Positions 1-6,650 of a stretch of 8,194 nucleotides of DNA are shown piece by piece. The notes under the pieces were generated by a model, which was not told the origin of the DNA, searched no databases, and was given only the letters and a program-made list of their open reading frames with translations. Every line of letters starts with the position of its first letter. The stretch's first letter is position 1. The stretch comes from CAZNMF01 sp035547155. GTDB lineage: Bacteria; Acidobacteriota; Vicinamibacteria; Vicinamibacterales; SCN-69-37. The DNA is taken from positions 1-8,194 of the forward strand of contig DASZVJ010000222.1 of NCBI GenBank assembly GCA_035547155.1, read 5' to 3'. A program made the translations under genes and the position numbers.

Positions 1-1190
<1,190 letters not shown>

Positions 1191-1294
1191 CGCCTGTGGC
1201 CGATGTGACACGGTTATTCCTGACGGAATGTGGTAACACTGACACGAAGTCGTGGTTTTCGAGCGGGACGCGTCTGGCGAGTGCATTTTCTAAG

Positions 1295-1322
1295 TTGACG
1301 CGAATGAACGATTTACGAGAAT
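1295..1322 (+). promoter_or_regulatory. Candidate sigma-70-type promoter for lpxC
   Basis: In the gap of lower GC between uvrA and lpxC, TTGACG (1295-1300) matches the -35 consensus at five of six bases. GAGAAT (1317-1322), after a 16-bp spacer, matches the -10 consensus at four of six. A start near 1329 would give an lpxC leader of about 58 nt. The -10 is weak and the host's consensus is unknown, so this is only a plausible call. Confidence 0.4.
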
Positions 1323-1362
1323 ATCTCCGGCGGCTCGCATGGCTTGGCAGCGTGCTTGCTTC

Positions 1363-1386
1363 AAGGAGGCACCGGGTAACTCGTAG
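1363..1386 (+). promoter_or_regulatory. lpxC Shine-Dalgarno with unusually long spacer
   Basis: A perfect Shine-Dalgarno sequence AAGGAGG lies at 1363-1369, 17 nt before the lpxC ATG at 1387, whereas 5-9 nt is normal. An in-frame TAG at 1384-1386 excludes an upstream start, and no ATG, GTG or TTG sits at the usual distance. Bases 1373-1376 (CGGG) can pair with 1380-1383 (CTCG, one G-U pair) around a TAA loop. That would cut the effective spacing to about 6 nt. The hairpin is inferred. Confidence 0.5.
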
Positions 1387-2286
1387 ATGGCGGCACAGCG
1401 CACCCTTCGCCGTTCAGTCACTTGCGCCGGGATCGGCCTCCACTCCGGCCACAAAGTCACGCTGTCGCTGAAGCCCGCGCCGGCGGACTCAGGTATTCGC
1501 TTTCAACGCACCGACCTCGCCGGATCGGAAATTCCGGCCCACGTCTCGCACCTCAGCGGCCGCCAGCAACTGCAGACCGGTCTCGTCTCCGACCAGGCGT
1601 CGGTCGAGACCGTCGAGCATCTGCTGGCCGCGCTGCGCAGCCTCGGCGTCGACAACGTCACCGTCGAGCTGAATCATCCCGAAGTGCCGATCATGGACGG
1701 CAGCGCCGCGCCGTGGGTCTATCTGATCCAGGACGCCGGCATCAAGGAGCTCACCGCTCCGCGCCGCACGATTCGCGTGCTCAAGACGATTCAGGTGCAG
1801 GACGGCGACAAGCGCATCGCGCTCTTTCCCGCGGATCGCTTCAAAATCACGTACACGATCAGCTTCGATCATCCGCTGCTGCGGCATCAGCAGAAGACGC
1901 TCGATCTCGACGAACAGGTGTTCATGGACGAGATCGCGCCCGCGCGCACGTTCGGGTTCCTGAAGGAAGTCGAGATGCTGCGCCAGCGCGGGCTCGCGCT
2001 CGGCGGCTCACTCGAGAACGCGATCGTGCTGGGCGAGACGGGCGTCCTCAACCCGCTGCGGTTCGAAGACGAGTTCGTGCGGCACAAGATTCTGGATGTG
2101 ATCGGCGATCTCGCGCTGGTGGGCTATCCGGTTCAGGGCCATCTCGTCGTGCACCGCGGCGGTCACGCCCTGCACACCGCGCTCGCGGCCGAGCTGCTGC
2201 GACAGCGCGATGCGTGGGAATTCGCCGACGGCACGATCGGCGATCGCGCCGCCGTCCCCGTCGCCGCGCGTGTGCCCGCGAACTAA
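1387..2286 (+). CDS. lpxC: LpxC, UDP-3-O-acyl-N-acetylglucosamine deacetylase
   Basis: LpxC is the zinc-dependent deacetylase of the committed step of lipid A synthesis in the cytoplasm; it implies an LPS-bearing outer membrane. The 299 residues are close to the usual length (about 305 in E. coli), with no FabZ fusion. The N-terminus QRTLRRSV followed by GIGLHSG matches the family start, and an in-frame TAG just before the ATG fixes the start. VEHLLAAL holds Glu77 and zinc ligand His78. PEVPIMDGSA (about 98-107) and ARTFGF (186-191) are family blocks. RHKILDVIGD supplies zinc ligands His233 and Asp237, Lys234 and Asp241. GGHAL holds His260, equivalent to the catalytic His265 of E. coli. All key residues are present. 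Its stop codon overlaps the stop of the converging 92-aa gene. The leader (promoter and odd Shine-Dalgarno spacing) suggests expression independent of uvrA. Confidence 0.98.
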   Translation: MAAQRTLRRSVTCAGIGLHSGHKVTLSLKPAPADSGIRFQRTDLAGSEIPAHVSHLSGRQQLQTGLVSDQASVETVEHLLAALRSLGVDNVTVELNHPEVPIMDGSAAPWVYLIQDAGIKELTAPRRTIRVLKTIQVQDGDKRIALFPADRFKITYTISFDHPLLRHQQKTLDLDEQVFMDEIAPARTFGFLKEVEMLRQRGLALGGSLENAIVLGETGVLNPLRFEDEFVRHKILDVIGDLALVGYPVQGHLVVHRGGHALHTALAAELLRQRDAWEFADGTIGDRAAVPVAARVPAN

Positions 2287-2561
2287 GCTTCGTCCTGCGT
2301 CCTGATCGCCTTCCGGACGAGCGCGACCATGCGGTCGTTCTCGTACCGGTTGAAGCTCATGAACAGGCTCTCCTTCAAGTAGCCGCGGAGCTCCTCCTCC
2401 GTCAATTGCGCCACGATGTGGCGCACTTCACGGTCGACGTCCTCGAAGTCGTAGTCGAGCTCGCTGCGCCTCGCCAGGTCGAGCGAGATCGCTTCGATCA
2501 CCGCCAGCACGTCACCGTCGAGCTCGATGACCGTTCCCGACGACGTGGTAATCGTCCGCAT
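2283..2561 (-). CDS. Hypothetical 92-aa acidic protein, third gene of sigma/STAS operon
   Basis: I do not recognise this family. The product is 92 aa, acidic, apparently soluble, with no signal peptide, membrane segment or cysteine. It starts with a short strand-like segment (about 1-15, TSSGTVIELDG) and is otherwise predicted by eye to be mostly helical, with an acidic stretch ELDYDFEDVDRE near residues 34-45 and a more basic end. It is believable as a gene because a GGAG Shine-Dalgarno (2570-2573) lies 8 nt before the ATG, inside the end of the STAS gene. Its start is 3 nt after the STAS stop. It fills the space exactly up to lpxC, sharing 4 bp with that gene's stop. It lacks the zinc motif of ECF anti-sigma factors and GHKL-kinase motifs. 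A role with the sigma factor and STAS protein is inferred only from position. Confidence 0.8.
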   Translation of the reverse strand: MRTITTSSGTVIELDGDVLAVIEAISLDLARRSELDYDFEDVDREVRHIVAQLTEEELRGYLKESLFMSFNRYENDRMVALVRKAIRTQDEA

Positions 2562-2564
2562 GGC

Positions 2565-2906
2565 TTATGCTCCAAAGCTCGCCAGCGCCGACGCGCGGTC
2601 GGCGTAGACCTGCAGGAAATTGTGCGCGCCGGTCATCGTGAGCATCGTCTCGACGCGCTTCTGCACGCCGGCCAGCTTCAGCACGCCGCCTGCGCCGGAC
2701 GCCTGACGGTAAAGGTCCATGAGCAAACCGATCGTCGCGCTGTCGACGTACCCCACGGCGCTCAGATCGACGACGATGCGCTTCTCGCCGTTGGCGATCA
2801 GCCCGGTGGCGGCCGTCGCGAAGTCCGACAAGATGGGATAGGTCAGCCTGGCCTCGCTCACTTCGAGCACGGCCACGCCGTCGCTGTGAGACGTCGTCAC
2901 TTTCAT
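2565..2906 (-). CDS. STAS-domain protein, anti-sigma factor antagonist type
   Basis: This 113-residue protein is a single STAS domain of the SpoIIAA/RsbV type. Such proteins bind a serine-kinase anti-sigma factor when unphosphorylated and are switched off by phosphorylation. The family fold is visible: strand GVAVLEVSEARL (10-21), strand KRIVVDLSAVGYVDS (42-56), helix ATIGLLMDLYRQA, strand VLKLAG (75-80) and a final helix with MTGAHNFLQVY. Ser56, directly after Asp55, aligns with the phosphorylated Ser58 of B. subtilis SpoIIAA, but the usual DS-S/T-GLG reads DSATIG here. The start is set by a GGAGG (2913-2917) 6 nt upstream, and the ATG overlaps the sigma factor stop as ATGA, so the two are probably translationally coupled. 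A much longer open frame continues upstream of this ATG but is only read-through antisense to lysA. The partner kinase is not in the window. Confidence 0.93.
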   Translation of the reverse strand: MKVTTSHSDGVAVLEVSEARLTYPILSDFATAATGLIANGEKRIVVDLSAVGYVDSATIGLLMDLYRQASGAGGVLKLAGVQKRVETMLTMTGAHNFLQVYADRASALASFGA

Positions 2907-3526
2907 TCGGGTCCTCCGGGCATGAGCGGCGGCTTCGGCGCCGGCCGCGTCTGCTGCAGACGCGTGATCTGACGGGCCAGCTCCAGCCGGCCCCTGTTGA
3001 TGCGCGACTTCACCGTGCCCTCCGGCACGTGCAGCCGTTCCGCAATCTCGAGATACGAGAACTCCTGCAGATCGCGCAGCACCACGGCTTCGCGCAGCGA
3101 CGCCGGCAGCTCCGCGAGCGCCTGCCGCACGAGCTGTTTCACGTCGAGCTGCTCGAGCTGGCTCTCGGGGCTGCGATCGGGCGACGCCGGCGTCAACGTG
3201 CCGGCATCGACGTCGCGCGCCACCGTCTCGCGCTCCTTGCGGATGCTGCGATAGTGGTCGATGCAGAGATTGCGGCTGATGCTGATCAGCCAGGTCGTGA
3301 AGTTCGCGCGGCGGTCGAACGTGTGCAGCGCTTTGAAGATCTTCAGGAAGATGTCCTGCGTCAGATCTTCGGCCTCGTCGTGGCGGCCGACGAACTTGTA
3401 CGCGACGTTGAAGACTTTGCGCCAGTGCAGGCGGACGATCTGTTCCCACGCCGCCTGATCGCCCGCAAGACAGCGTTCGACCAGCTCGTTGACGGCCGGA
3501 GGAGCGGAGGATGGGTCTGCTGACAT
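2903..3526 (-). CDS. ECF-type RNA polymerase sigma factor
   Basis: This 207-aa sigma-70 family protein has only regions 2 and 4, the layout of extracytoplasmic-function (ECF) sigma factors. Region 2 spans about residues 14-93, with the core-binding segment DEAEDLTQDIFLKIFKAL (50-67) and FTTWLISISRNLCIDHYR (76-93). Region 4 spans about 132-186, with the helix-turn-helix EIAERLHVPEGTVKSRINRGR (recognition helix near 170-181). A proline-rich tail follows, and its last codons also carry the Shine-Dalgarno of the STAS gene. I chose the ATG at 3526, although the frame is open 50 codons further. Earlier codons would run into the divergent lysA gene, and an extended -10 element lies at 3549-3557. A weak AGGG is 4 nt upstream of this ATG. 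ATGs at 3550 and 3553 are alternatives. No zinc anti-sigma factor is adjacent; a STAS protein follows instead. The regulon is unknown. Confidence 0.95.
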   Translation of the reverse strand: MSADPSSAPPAVNELVERCLAGDQAAWEQIVRLHWRKVFNVAYKFVGRHDEAEDLTQDIFLKIFKALHTFDRRANFTTWLISISRNLCIDHYRSIRKERETVARDVDAGTLTPASPDRSPESQLEQLDVKQLVRQALAELPASLREAVVLRDLQEFSYLEIAERLHVPEGTVKSRINRGRLELARQITRLQQTRPAPKPPLMPGGPE

Positions 3527-3548
3527 CGCGCCCTGCGGGTGTCCGGGC

Positions 3549-3557
3549 ATCATAACA
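3549..3557 (-). promoter_or_regulatory. Candidate extended -10 promoter for the sigma factor operon
   Basis: On the minus strand, TGTTATGAT (3557 down to 3549) is an extended -10 element: a TG, one base, then TATGAT, which matches the consensus at five of six. It would start transcription near 3542, giving a leader of about 16 nt before the ATG at 3526. No good -35 is visible at 16-18 bp, as is common for extended -10 promoters. It lies in the 76-bp gap shared with lysA. Confidence 0.4.
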
Positions 3558-3602
3558 AACGCCCGCCGGCCGGGGCGTGCGCGCAAGGCGCGACACGATA
3601 CA

Positions 3603-4859
3603 ATGAGCGGCTCTGTGACCGGATTCTTCACTCGAGAGGGCGTGCTCACCTGCGACGAGGTCGCCCTTGTCGACATCGCGTCGGCCTTCGGGACGCCGAC
3701 CTACGTCTACAGCGCGCAGATGCTGACCGAGCGCTTCCAGGCGCTCGATCGCGCGTTCGCGGACGTCCCGCATCGCGTGCACTACGCGATCAAGGCGAAC
3801 TCGACGCTGGCCATCGTCCGCCATCTGCGCGCGGCGGGCGCGGCGGCCGACGCCAACTCCGGCGGCGAGCTCGAGGTCGCGCTGCGCGCGGGTTTCGCGC
3901 CGTCGGAGATCGTCTTCACCGGCGTCGGCAAGAGCCGCGCGGAGCTCGAGCGCGCGGTCTCGCTGGGGCTCGCGGCGATCAACGCGGAGTCGCTCGGCGA
4001 GGTCGAGCGCATCGGCGCGCTGGCGCGCGCGCAGGGACGCACCGTCGACGTCGCCGTCCGCATCAATCCTGACGTCGACGCCGGCAGCCATCGGCACATC
4101 TCGACGGGATCGCGCACGACGAAATTCGGTGTCGCCATCGGTGACGCGCCCGCGCTGGTCGACACCATCACACGGCAGCCCGGCCTTCGTCTGGTCGGCC
4201 TGCACGTGCACGTCGGCTCGCAGATCACGTCAATCGCCCCGCTCGCGCGCGGCGCCGCCATCGTCGCCGATCTGGCGCGCGAGCTGATCGCGCAGGGCGT
4301 GCCGCTCGCGCATCTCGATCTCGGCGGCGGGCTCGGCATCGCGTACGAAGCGGGACAGACCGTCATCGATCCGAAGGACTACGCTGCCGCGCTCATGCCC
4401 ATCGTGCGTTCGACCGGGCTGACGCTGCTGCTCGAGCTGGGACGCTGGATCGTCGGACCTGCCGGCGTGCTCGTGACTGAAGTCGTCGATCTCAAGCGGC
4501 GCTCGGACGACGGATGGTTCGTCATCGCGGATGCGGGAATGACGGATCTCATGCGCCCCGCGCTGTACGGCGCCTACCATCGCGTCGAGCCGATCGTCCC
4601 GCGCCGGGGCGAGCCGATGCTCGCCGACATCGTCGGGCCCGTCTGCGAAACGACGGACACGCTCGCCGCCGGACGCACGATCCCGCCAGTCGACGTCGGC
4701 GATCTGCTGGTGATTCGCGACGCGGGCGCGTACGGCTCGGTGATGGCCTCGAACTACAATCGCCGGCCCATGGCCGCCGAAGTGATGATCGAGAACGGAC
4801 AGCCGCGTCTCATTCGGCGACGCCAGTCGATCGACGACATGCTGCAGTGGGATCTCTGA
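3603..4859 (+). CDS. lysA: Diaminopimelate decarboxylase (PLP-dependent)
   Basis: LysA converts meso-diaminopimelate to L-lysine, the last step of lysine synthesis, and competes with peptidoglycan synthesis for that substrate. The 418 residues are the usual length. The N-terminus FGTPTYVYS is followed by YAIKANS, where Lys64 forms the Schiff base with PLP. NSGGELE (about 83-89) and HVHVGSQ (about 202-208) are barrel motifs. HLDLGGGLGI (237-246) is the glycine-rich phosphate-binding loop. GPVCETTD carries Cys348, and the C-terminal AGAYGSVMASNYN completes the active site of the dimer. The ATG at 3603 fits the family N-terminus but has only a weak AAGG 14 nt upstream. A -10-like TACAAT (3599-3604) overlaps this ATG, so a leaderless start at GTG 3615 is possible. 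tmk starts on the last base of this gene's stop. The divergent gene is the sigma factor. Confidence 0.97.
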   Translation: MSGSVTGFFTREGVLTCDEVALVDIASAFGTPTYVYSAQMLTERFQALDRAFADVPHRVHYAIKANSTLAIVRHLRAAGAAADANSGGELEVALRAGFAPSEIVFTGVGKSRAELERAVSLGLAAINAESLGEVERIGALARAQGRTVDVAVRINPDVDAGSHRHISTGSRTTKFGVAIGDAPALVDTITRQPGLRLVGLHVHVGSQITSIAPLARGAAIVADLARELIAQGVPLAHLDLGGGLGIAYEAGQTVIDPKDYAAALMPIVRSTGLTLLLELGRWIVGPAGVLVTEVVDLKRRSDDGWFVIADAGMTDLMRPALYGAYHRVEPIVPRRGEPMLADIVGPVCETTDTLAAGRTIPPVDVGDLLVIRDAGAYGSVMASNYNRRPMAAEVMIENGQPRLIRRRQSIDDMLQWDL

Positions 4860-5461
4860 TGCTCATCGCGTTCGAAGGCCTCGATCAAAGCGGGAAGGAA
4901 ACGCAGGCGCGTCAATTGCGCGCGCGGCTCCAACAGGACGGCCGCATCGTCCGCGCGCTGTCGTTTCCGGACTACGGCACGCCGATCGGCACGGAGATTC
5001 GTCACGCGCTCGACGGCGAGCGCGAGTTCGGCCCCGACGTGATGCAGCTGCTCTACGTCGCGAATCGCTTCGAGCACAAGCGGCGGCTCGAGCTCTGGCT
5101 CGATGCCGGCGACGTCGTGGTCTGCGATCGCTATCGCGCGTCGAGCATCGCGTATGGCGAGGCGCAAGGGCTCGATCCCGAGTGGCTCGAGCTCATCCAG
5201 CGCGGCCTGCCGCCAGCAACCGTGACGATGCTCTTGGACATCGCGCCGGAGACTGCCGTCGCGCGCAAGCAGACTGGCCGCGATCGTTACGAGCGCGATC
5301 TGTCGCTGCTGGCCCGCGTCCGTCAGAGCTATCGCCGCCAGGCGACGGCGTCCGGCTGGATCCTCATCGACGCCGAGCAGTCGAAGGATGCGGTTGCCAC
5401 AGCGGTGCTGCAGGCTGTGCTGCCACGGCTCGTGCCACCGTCAACGCCCGCACGGTCTTAG
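4859..5461 (+). CDS. tmk: Thymidylate (dTMP) kinase
   Basis: Tmk phosphorylates dTMP to dTDP for dTTP supply in the cytoplasm. The 200-aa product starts at the first strand (MLIAFEG), as the family does. The P-loop is GLDQSGKET (7-15): the Ser/Thr normally after Lys13 is Glu14. Asp90-Arg91-Tyr92 plus ASSIAYG form the dTMP-binding DR motif. NRFE (69-72) and GLPPATVTMLLDI (116-128) are family blocks. The lid segment RKQTGRDRYERD (136-147) looks more like the HERYE lid of human thymidylate kinase than the E. coli lid. ILIDAEQSKDAV at the end is the usual last strand and helix. The start overlaps the lysA stop by one base (TGATG), implying coupled translation. The last 98 bp lie antisense to the end of comF, yet encode conserved structure, so the gene is not simply overrun. 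Confidence 0.95.
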   Translation: MLIAFEGLDQSGKETQARQLRARLQQDGRIVRALSFPDYGTPIGTEIRHALDGEREFGPDVMQLLYVANRFEHKRRLELWLDAGDVVVCDRYRASSIAYGEAQGLDPEWLELIQRGLPPATVTMLLDIAPETAVARKQTGRDRYERDLSLLARVRQSYRRQATASGWILIDAEQSKDAVATAVLQAVLPRLVPPSTPARS

Positions 5462-6155
5462 CGCCCGCATCGAGCAAGGCGCGGCTGCACTCGTCCAGCG
5501 TCGCGCCCGTCGTCATCACATCGTCGATCAGCACGACCGTCGTGCCGCGCAGCGCGCCGGCGGGACCGGCGATCGGCACGATCGCGGGCCACGATTTGGA
5601 CGCGAAGGCGCCGTCGACCGCATCCCGCCGATCGGCTGCGGGAAGGCCAGCTTGTGGCGGGCCACGTCGTGTGCGCCGCAGCACGCGCCAGACCGGCCGG
5701 CCAAGATGCTGCGCCAGGTCGTCGGCTTGATTGAAGCCGCGGTGCAGTGTGCGAAGCGGATGCAGCGGCACGGGCACGACCGCATCCGCGCCTGCGAGAA
5801 GCTCAGAGCCCGCGTGGGCCACGAGCCGCGCGAGCGGCGCGGCGAGCACGCGGCGCCGTTCGTACTTGAACGCATGAATCAGATCGCGCAGCGGCCCGTC
5901 GTACCGGCCGGCGCTGCGCGCGACGTCGAAACGTGGCGGCGTGCGCAGACAGCGAGGGCAGAGCGGGATAAGGCGCGGTTCGGCGGGCAGCATGTCGCCG
6001 CACCAGTCGCACCATGGCGGGCCCAGGCGGGGGATGGCGAGCCAGCACGCGCGGCAGACCGGACCGTCGAGCGGGCGATCGAGCCGCGTGCGGCACGCGG
6101 CACAGACGGGCGCGAGCAGCGCCCGCACCAGGACGTTGGCAGCATCGATGAGCAT
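5364..6155 (-). CDS. comF: ComF family phosphoribosyltransferase-like protein
   Basis: ComF-type proteins join an N-terminal zinc-finger region to a type I phosphoribosyltransferase fold. In naturally competent bacteria they help bring in or process transforming DNA; elsewhere the role is unclear. The 263 residues begin with four Cys pairs (Cys18/21, 34/37, 49/52, 66/69). YDGPLRDLIHAFKYERR (85-101) and VVPVPLHPLRTLHRGFNQADDLA (126-148) follow, both family hallmarks. The PRPP loop is VVLIDDVMTTGATLDEC (207-223). The core should end near residue 243; the last 20 residues, rich in Pro, Ala and Arg, are an extension. A GGAG at 6163-6166 sits 7 nt before the ATG, inside the loop of a perfect hairpin. 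The gene follows rsfS after a 107-bp leader with inverted repeats, and its last 98 bp overlap tmk tail-to-tail. No other competence gene is in view, so competence is not shown. Confidence 0.95.
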   Translation of the reverse strand: MLIDAANVLVRALLAPVCAACRTRLDRPLDGPVCRACWLAIPRLGPPWCDWCGDMLPAEPRLIPLCPRCLRTPPRFDVARSAGRYDGPLRDLIHAFKYERRRVLAAPLARLVAHAGSELLAGADAVVPVPLHPLRTLHRGFNQADDLAQHLGRPVWRVLRRTRRGPPQAGLPAADRRDAVDGAFASKSWPAIVPIAGPAGALRGTTVVLIDDVMTTGATLDECSRALLDAGAKTVRALTVARAVAAQPAAPLWQPHPSTARRR

Positions 6156-6176
6156 GACGTGACTCCAGCCACGTCA
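6155..6176 (-). promoter_or_regulatory. Perfect inverted repeat enclosing the comF Shine-Dalgarno
   Basis: The arms TGACGTG (6155-6161) and CACGTCA (6170-6176) are exact reverse complements, 7 bp each, around an 8-nt loop. In the mRNA the loop carries the GGAG ribosome-binding site and the stem closes on the A of the comF start codon. It could be an RNA hairpin that presents or masks the start, or a DNA operator dyad. The inverted repeat is certain; the function is inferred. Confidence 0.55.
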
Positions 6177-6208
6177 GTGCAAGGATGCCGCCCGCGAGAT
6201 CGCGCGCA

Positions 6209-6264
6209 AATCCGAACCGGCACGCCGGAAGATTGCAGTTTCTGCAATCGGCGTCCGTCGGACC
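6209..6264 (-). repeat. Long imperfect inverted repeat (hairpin) in the comF leader
   Basis: The centre is a perfect 8-bp stem, GATTGCAG (6231-6238) with CTGCAATC (6242-6249), around a TTT loop (AAA in the minus-strand RNA). Outside it, ACGCC (6222-6226) pairs with GGCGT (6250-6254) across a 4-nt bulge. AATCCG (6209-6214) can pair with CGGACC (6259-6264), allowing two G-U pairs in the minus-strand RNA. The structure begins at the rsfS stop codon. No U-tract follows, so it is not a standard intrinsic terminator for either strand. It may be an mRNA processing, stabilising or attenuation element, or a protein-binding dyad. Confidence 0.55.
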
Positions 6265-6650
6265 TATGCAGGAATCTCAATCCGTTCCGCGTCGCCCCAC
6301 AGACGTTCGAGCCCGTAGAACTCGCGCGTCGCCGGTGTGAACACGTGCACGATGAAATCGAAATAGTCGATGAGGATCCACTCGCCGCGATCGGCGCCCT
6401 CGACGAGCGCGGGCTTCGTCCCCTTCTTCCCCAGCGCCTCCTGGACGGCGTCCGCGATGGCGTTGACCTGCCGCGGATTCATCCCCGTGCAGATGATGAA
6501 GAAATCGGTGAAGGCGGAGCCCTTGCGGAGATCGAGCACCGTCAGATCGACGGCCTTCTTGTCGAGTGCCGCGGCGATGGCGGCGGCCAGCTCGGTGGAG
6601 AGTGTGGAACCTGCGGGCGTCTTGCGCGGCCGGCGTGCAGCTTTCGTCAT
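6264..6650 (-). CDS. rsfS: Ribosomal silencing factor RsfS
   Basis: RsfS (RsfA, YbeB, DUF143) binds ribosomal protein L14 on the large subunit and blocks subunit joining in poor nutrient conditions. The 128 residues cover the whole family: helix LAAAIAAALDKKA (21-33), VLDLRKGSAFTDFFIICTG (38-56) with the conserved TD, then RQVNAIAD (60-67), WILIDYFDFIVHVF (91-104) and FYGLERLWGDA (111-121). DYFD replaces the more common DYGD. About 16 basic residues at the N-terminus extend past the usual start. AAAGGA at 6656-6661 sits 5 nt before the ATG, and the ATG overlaps the nadD stop (ATGA), so this start is firm. The nadD-rsfS order is very common in bacteria. The comF leader hairpin begins at its stop codon. 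Confidence 0.97.
   Translation of the reverse strand: MTKAARRPRKTPAGSTLSTELAAAIAAALDKKAVDLTVLDLRKGSAFTDFFIICTGMNPRQVNAIADAVQEALGKKGTKPALVEGADRGEWILIDYFDFIVHVFTPATREFYGLERLWGDAERIEIPA

Noticed and set aside
1243..1259. CACG-AAGT-CGTG followed by G and TTTT, a possible uvrA terminator
   Set aside because: The stem is only 4-5 bp and the T-run is four bases, too weak to call.
1422..2972. 516-codon open frame on the + strand
   Set aside because: It runs through lpxC in another frame and antisense to the sigma operon. The product is Arg-rich and repetitive, typical of off-frame translation in GC-rich DNA.
3566..3592. Short GC palindromes CCGGCCGG and CGCGC-AAG-GCGCG in the sigma/lysA gap
   Set aside because: Such short palindromes are expected by chance in GC-rich sequence, and they do not coincide with either promoter candidate.
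2565..4211. 548-codon open frame on the minus strand ending in the STAS domain
   Set aside because: Only the last 113 codons are a real protein, with its own ribosome-binding site and ATG at 2906. The rest is off-frame over the sigma gene and antisense to lysA.
6220..6238. GGCACG followed by TTGC, resembling a sigma-54 promoter on the + strand
   Set aside because: The GG-to-GC distance is 16 bp instead of the strict 12, and no + strand gene follows.
6209..6264. Possible tRNA (a GGTTCGGAT-like segment next to a stem on the minus strand)
   Set aside because: No 5-bp T-arm, acceptor stem or anticodon arm can be formed around it.
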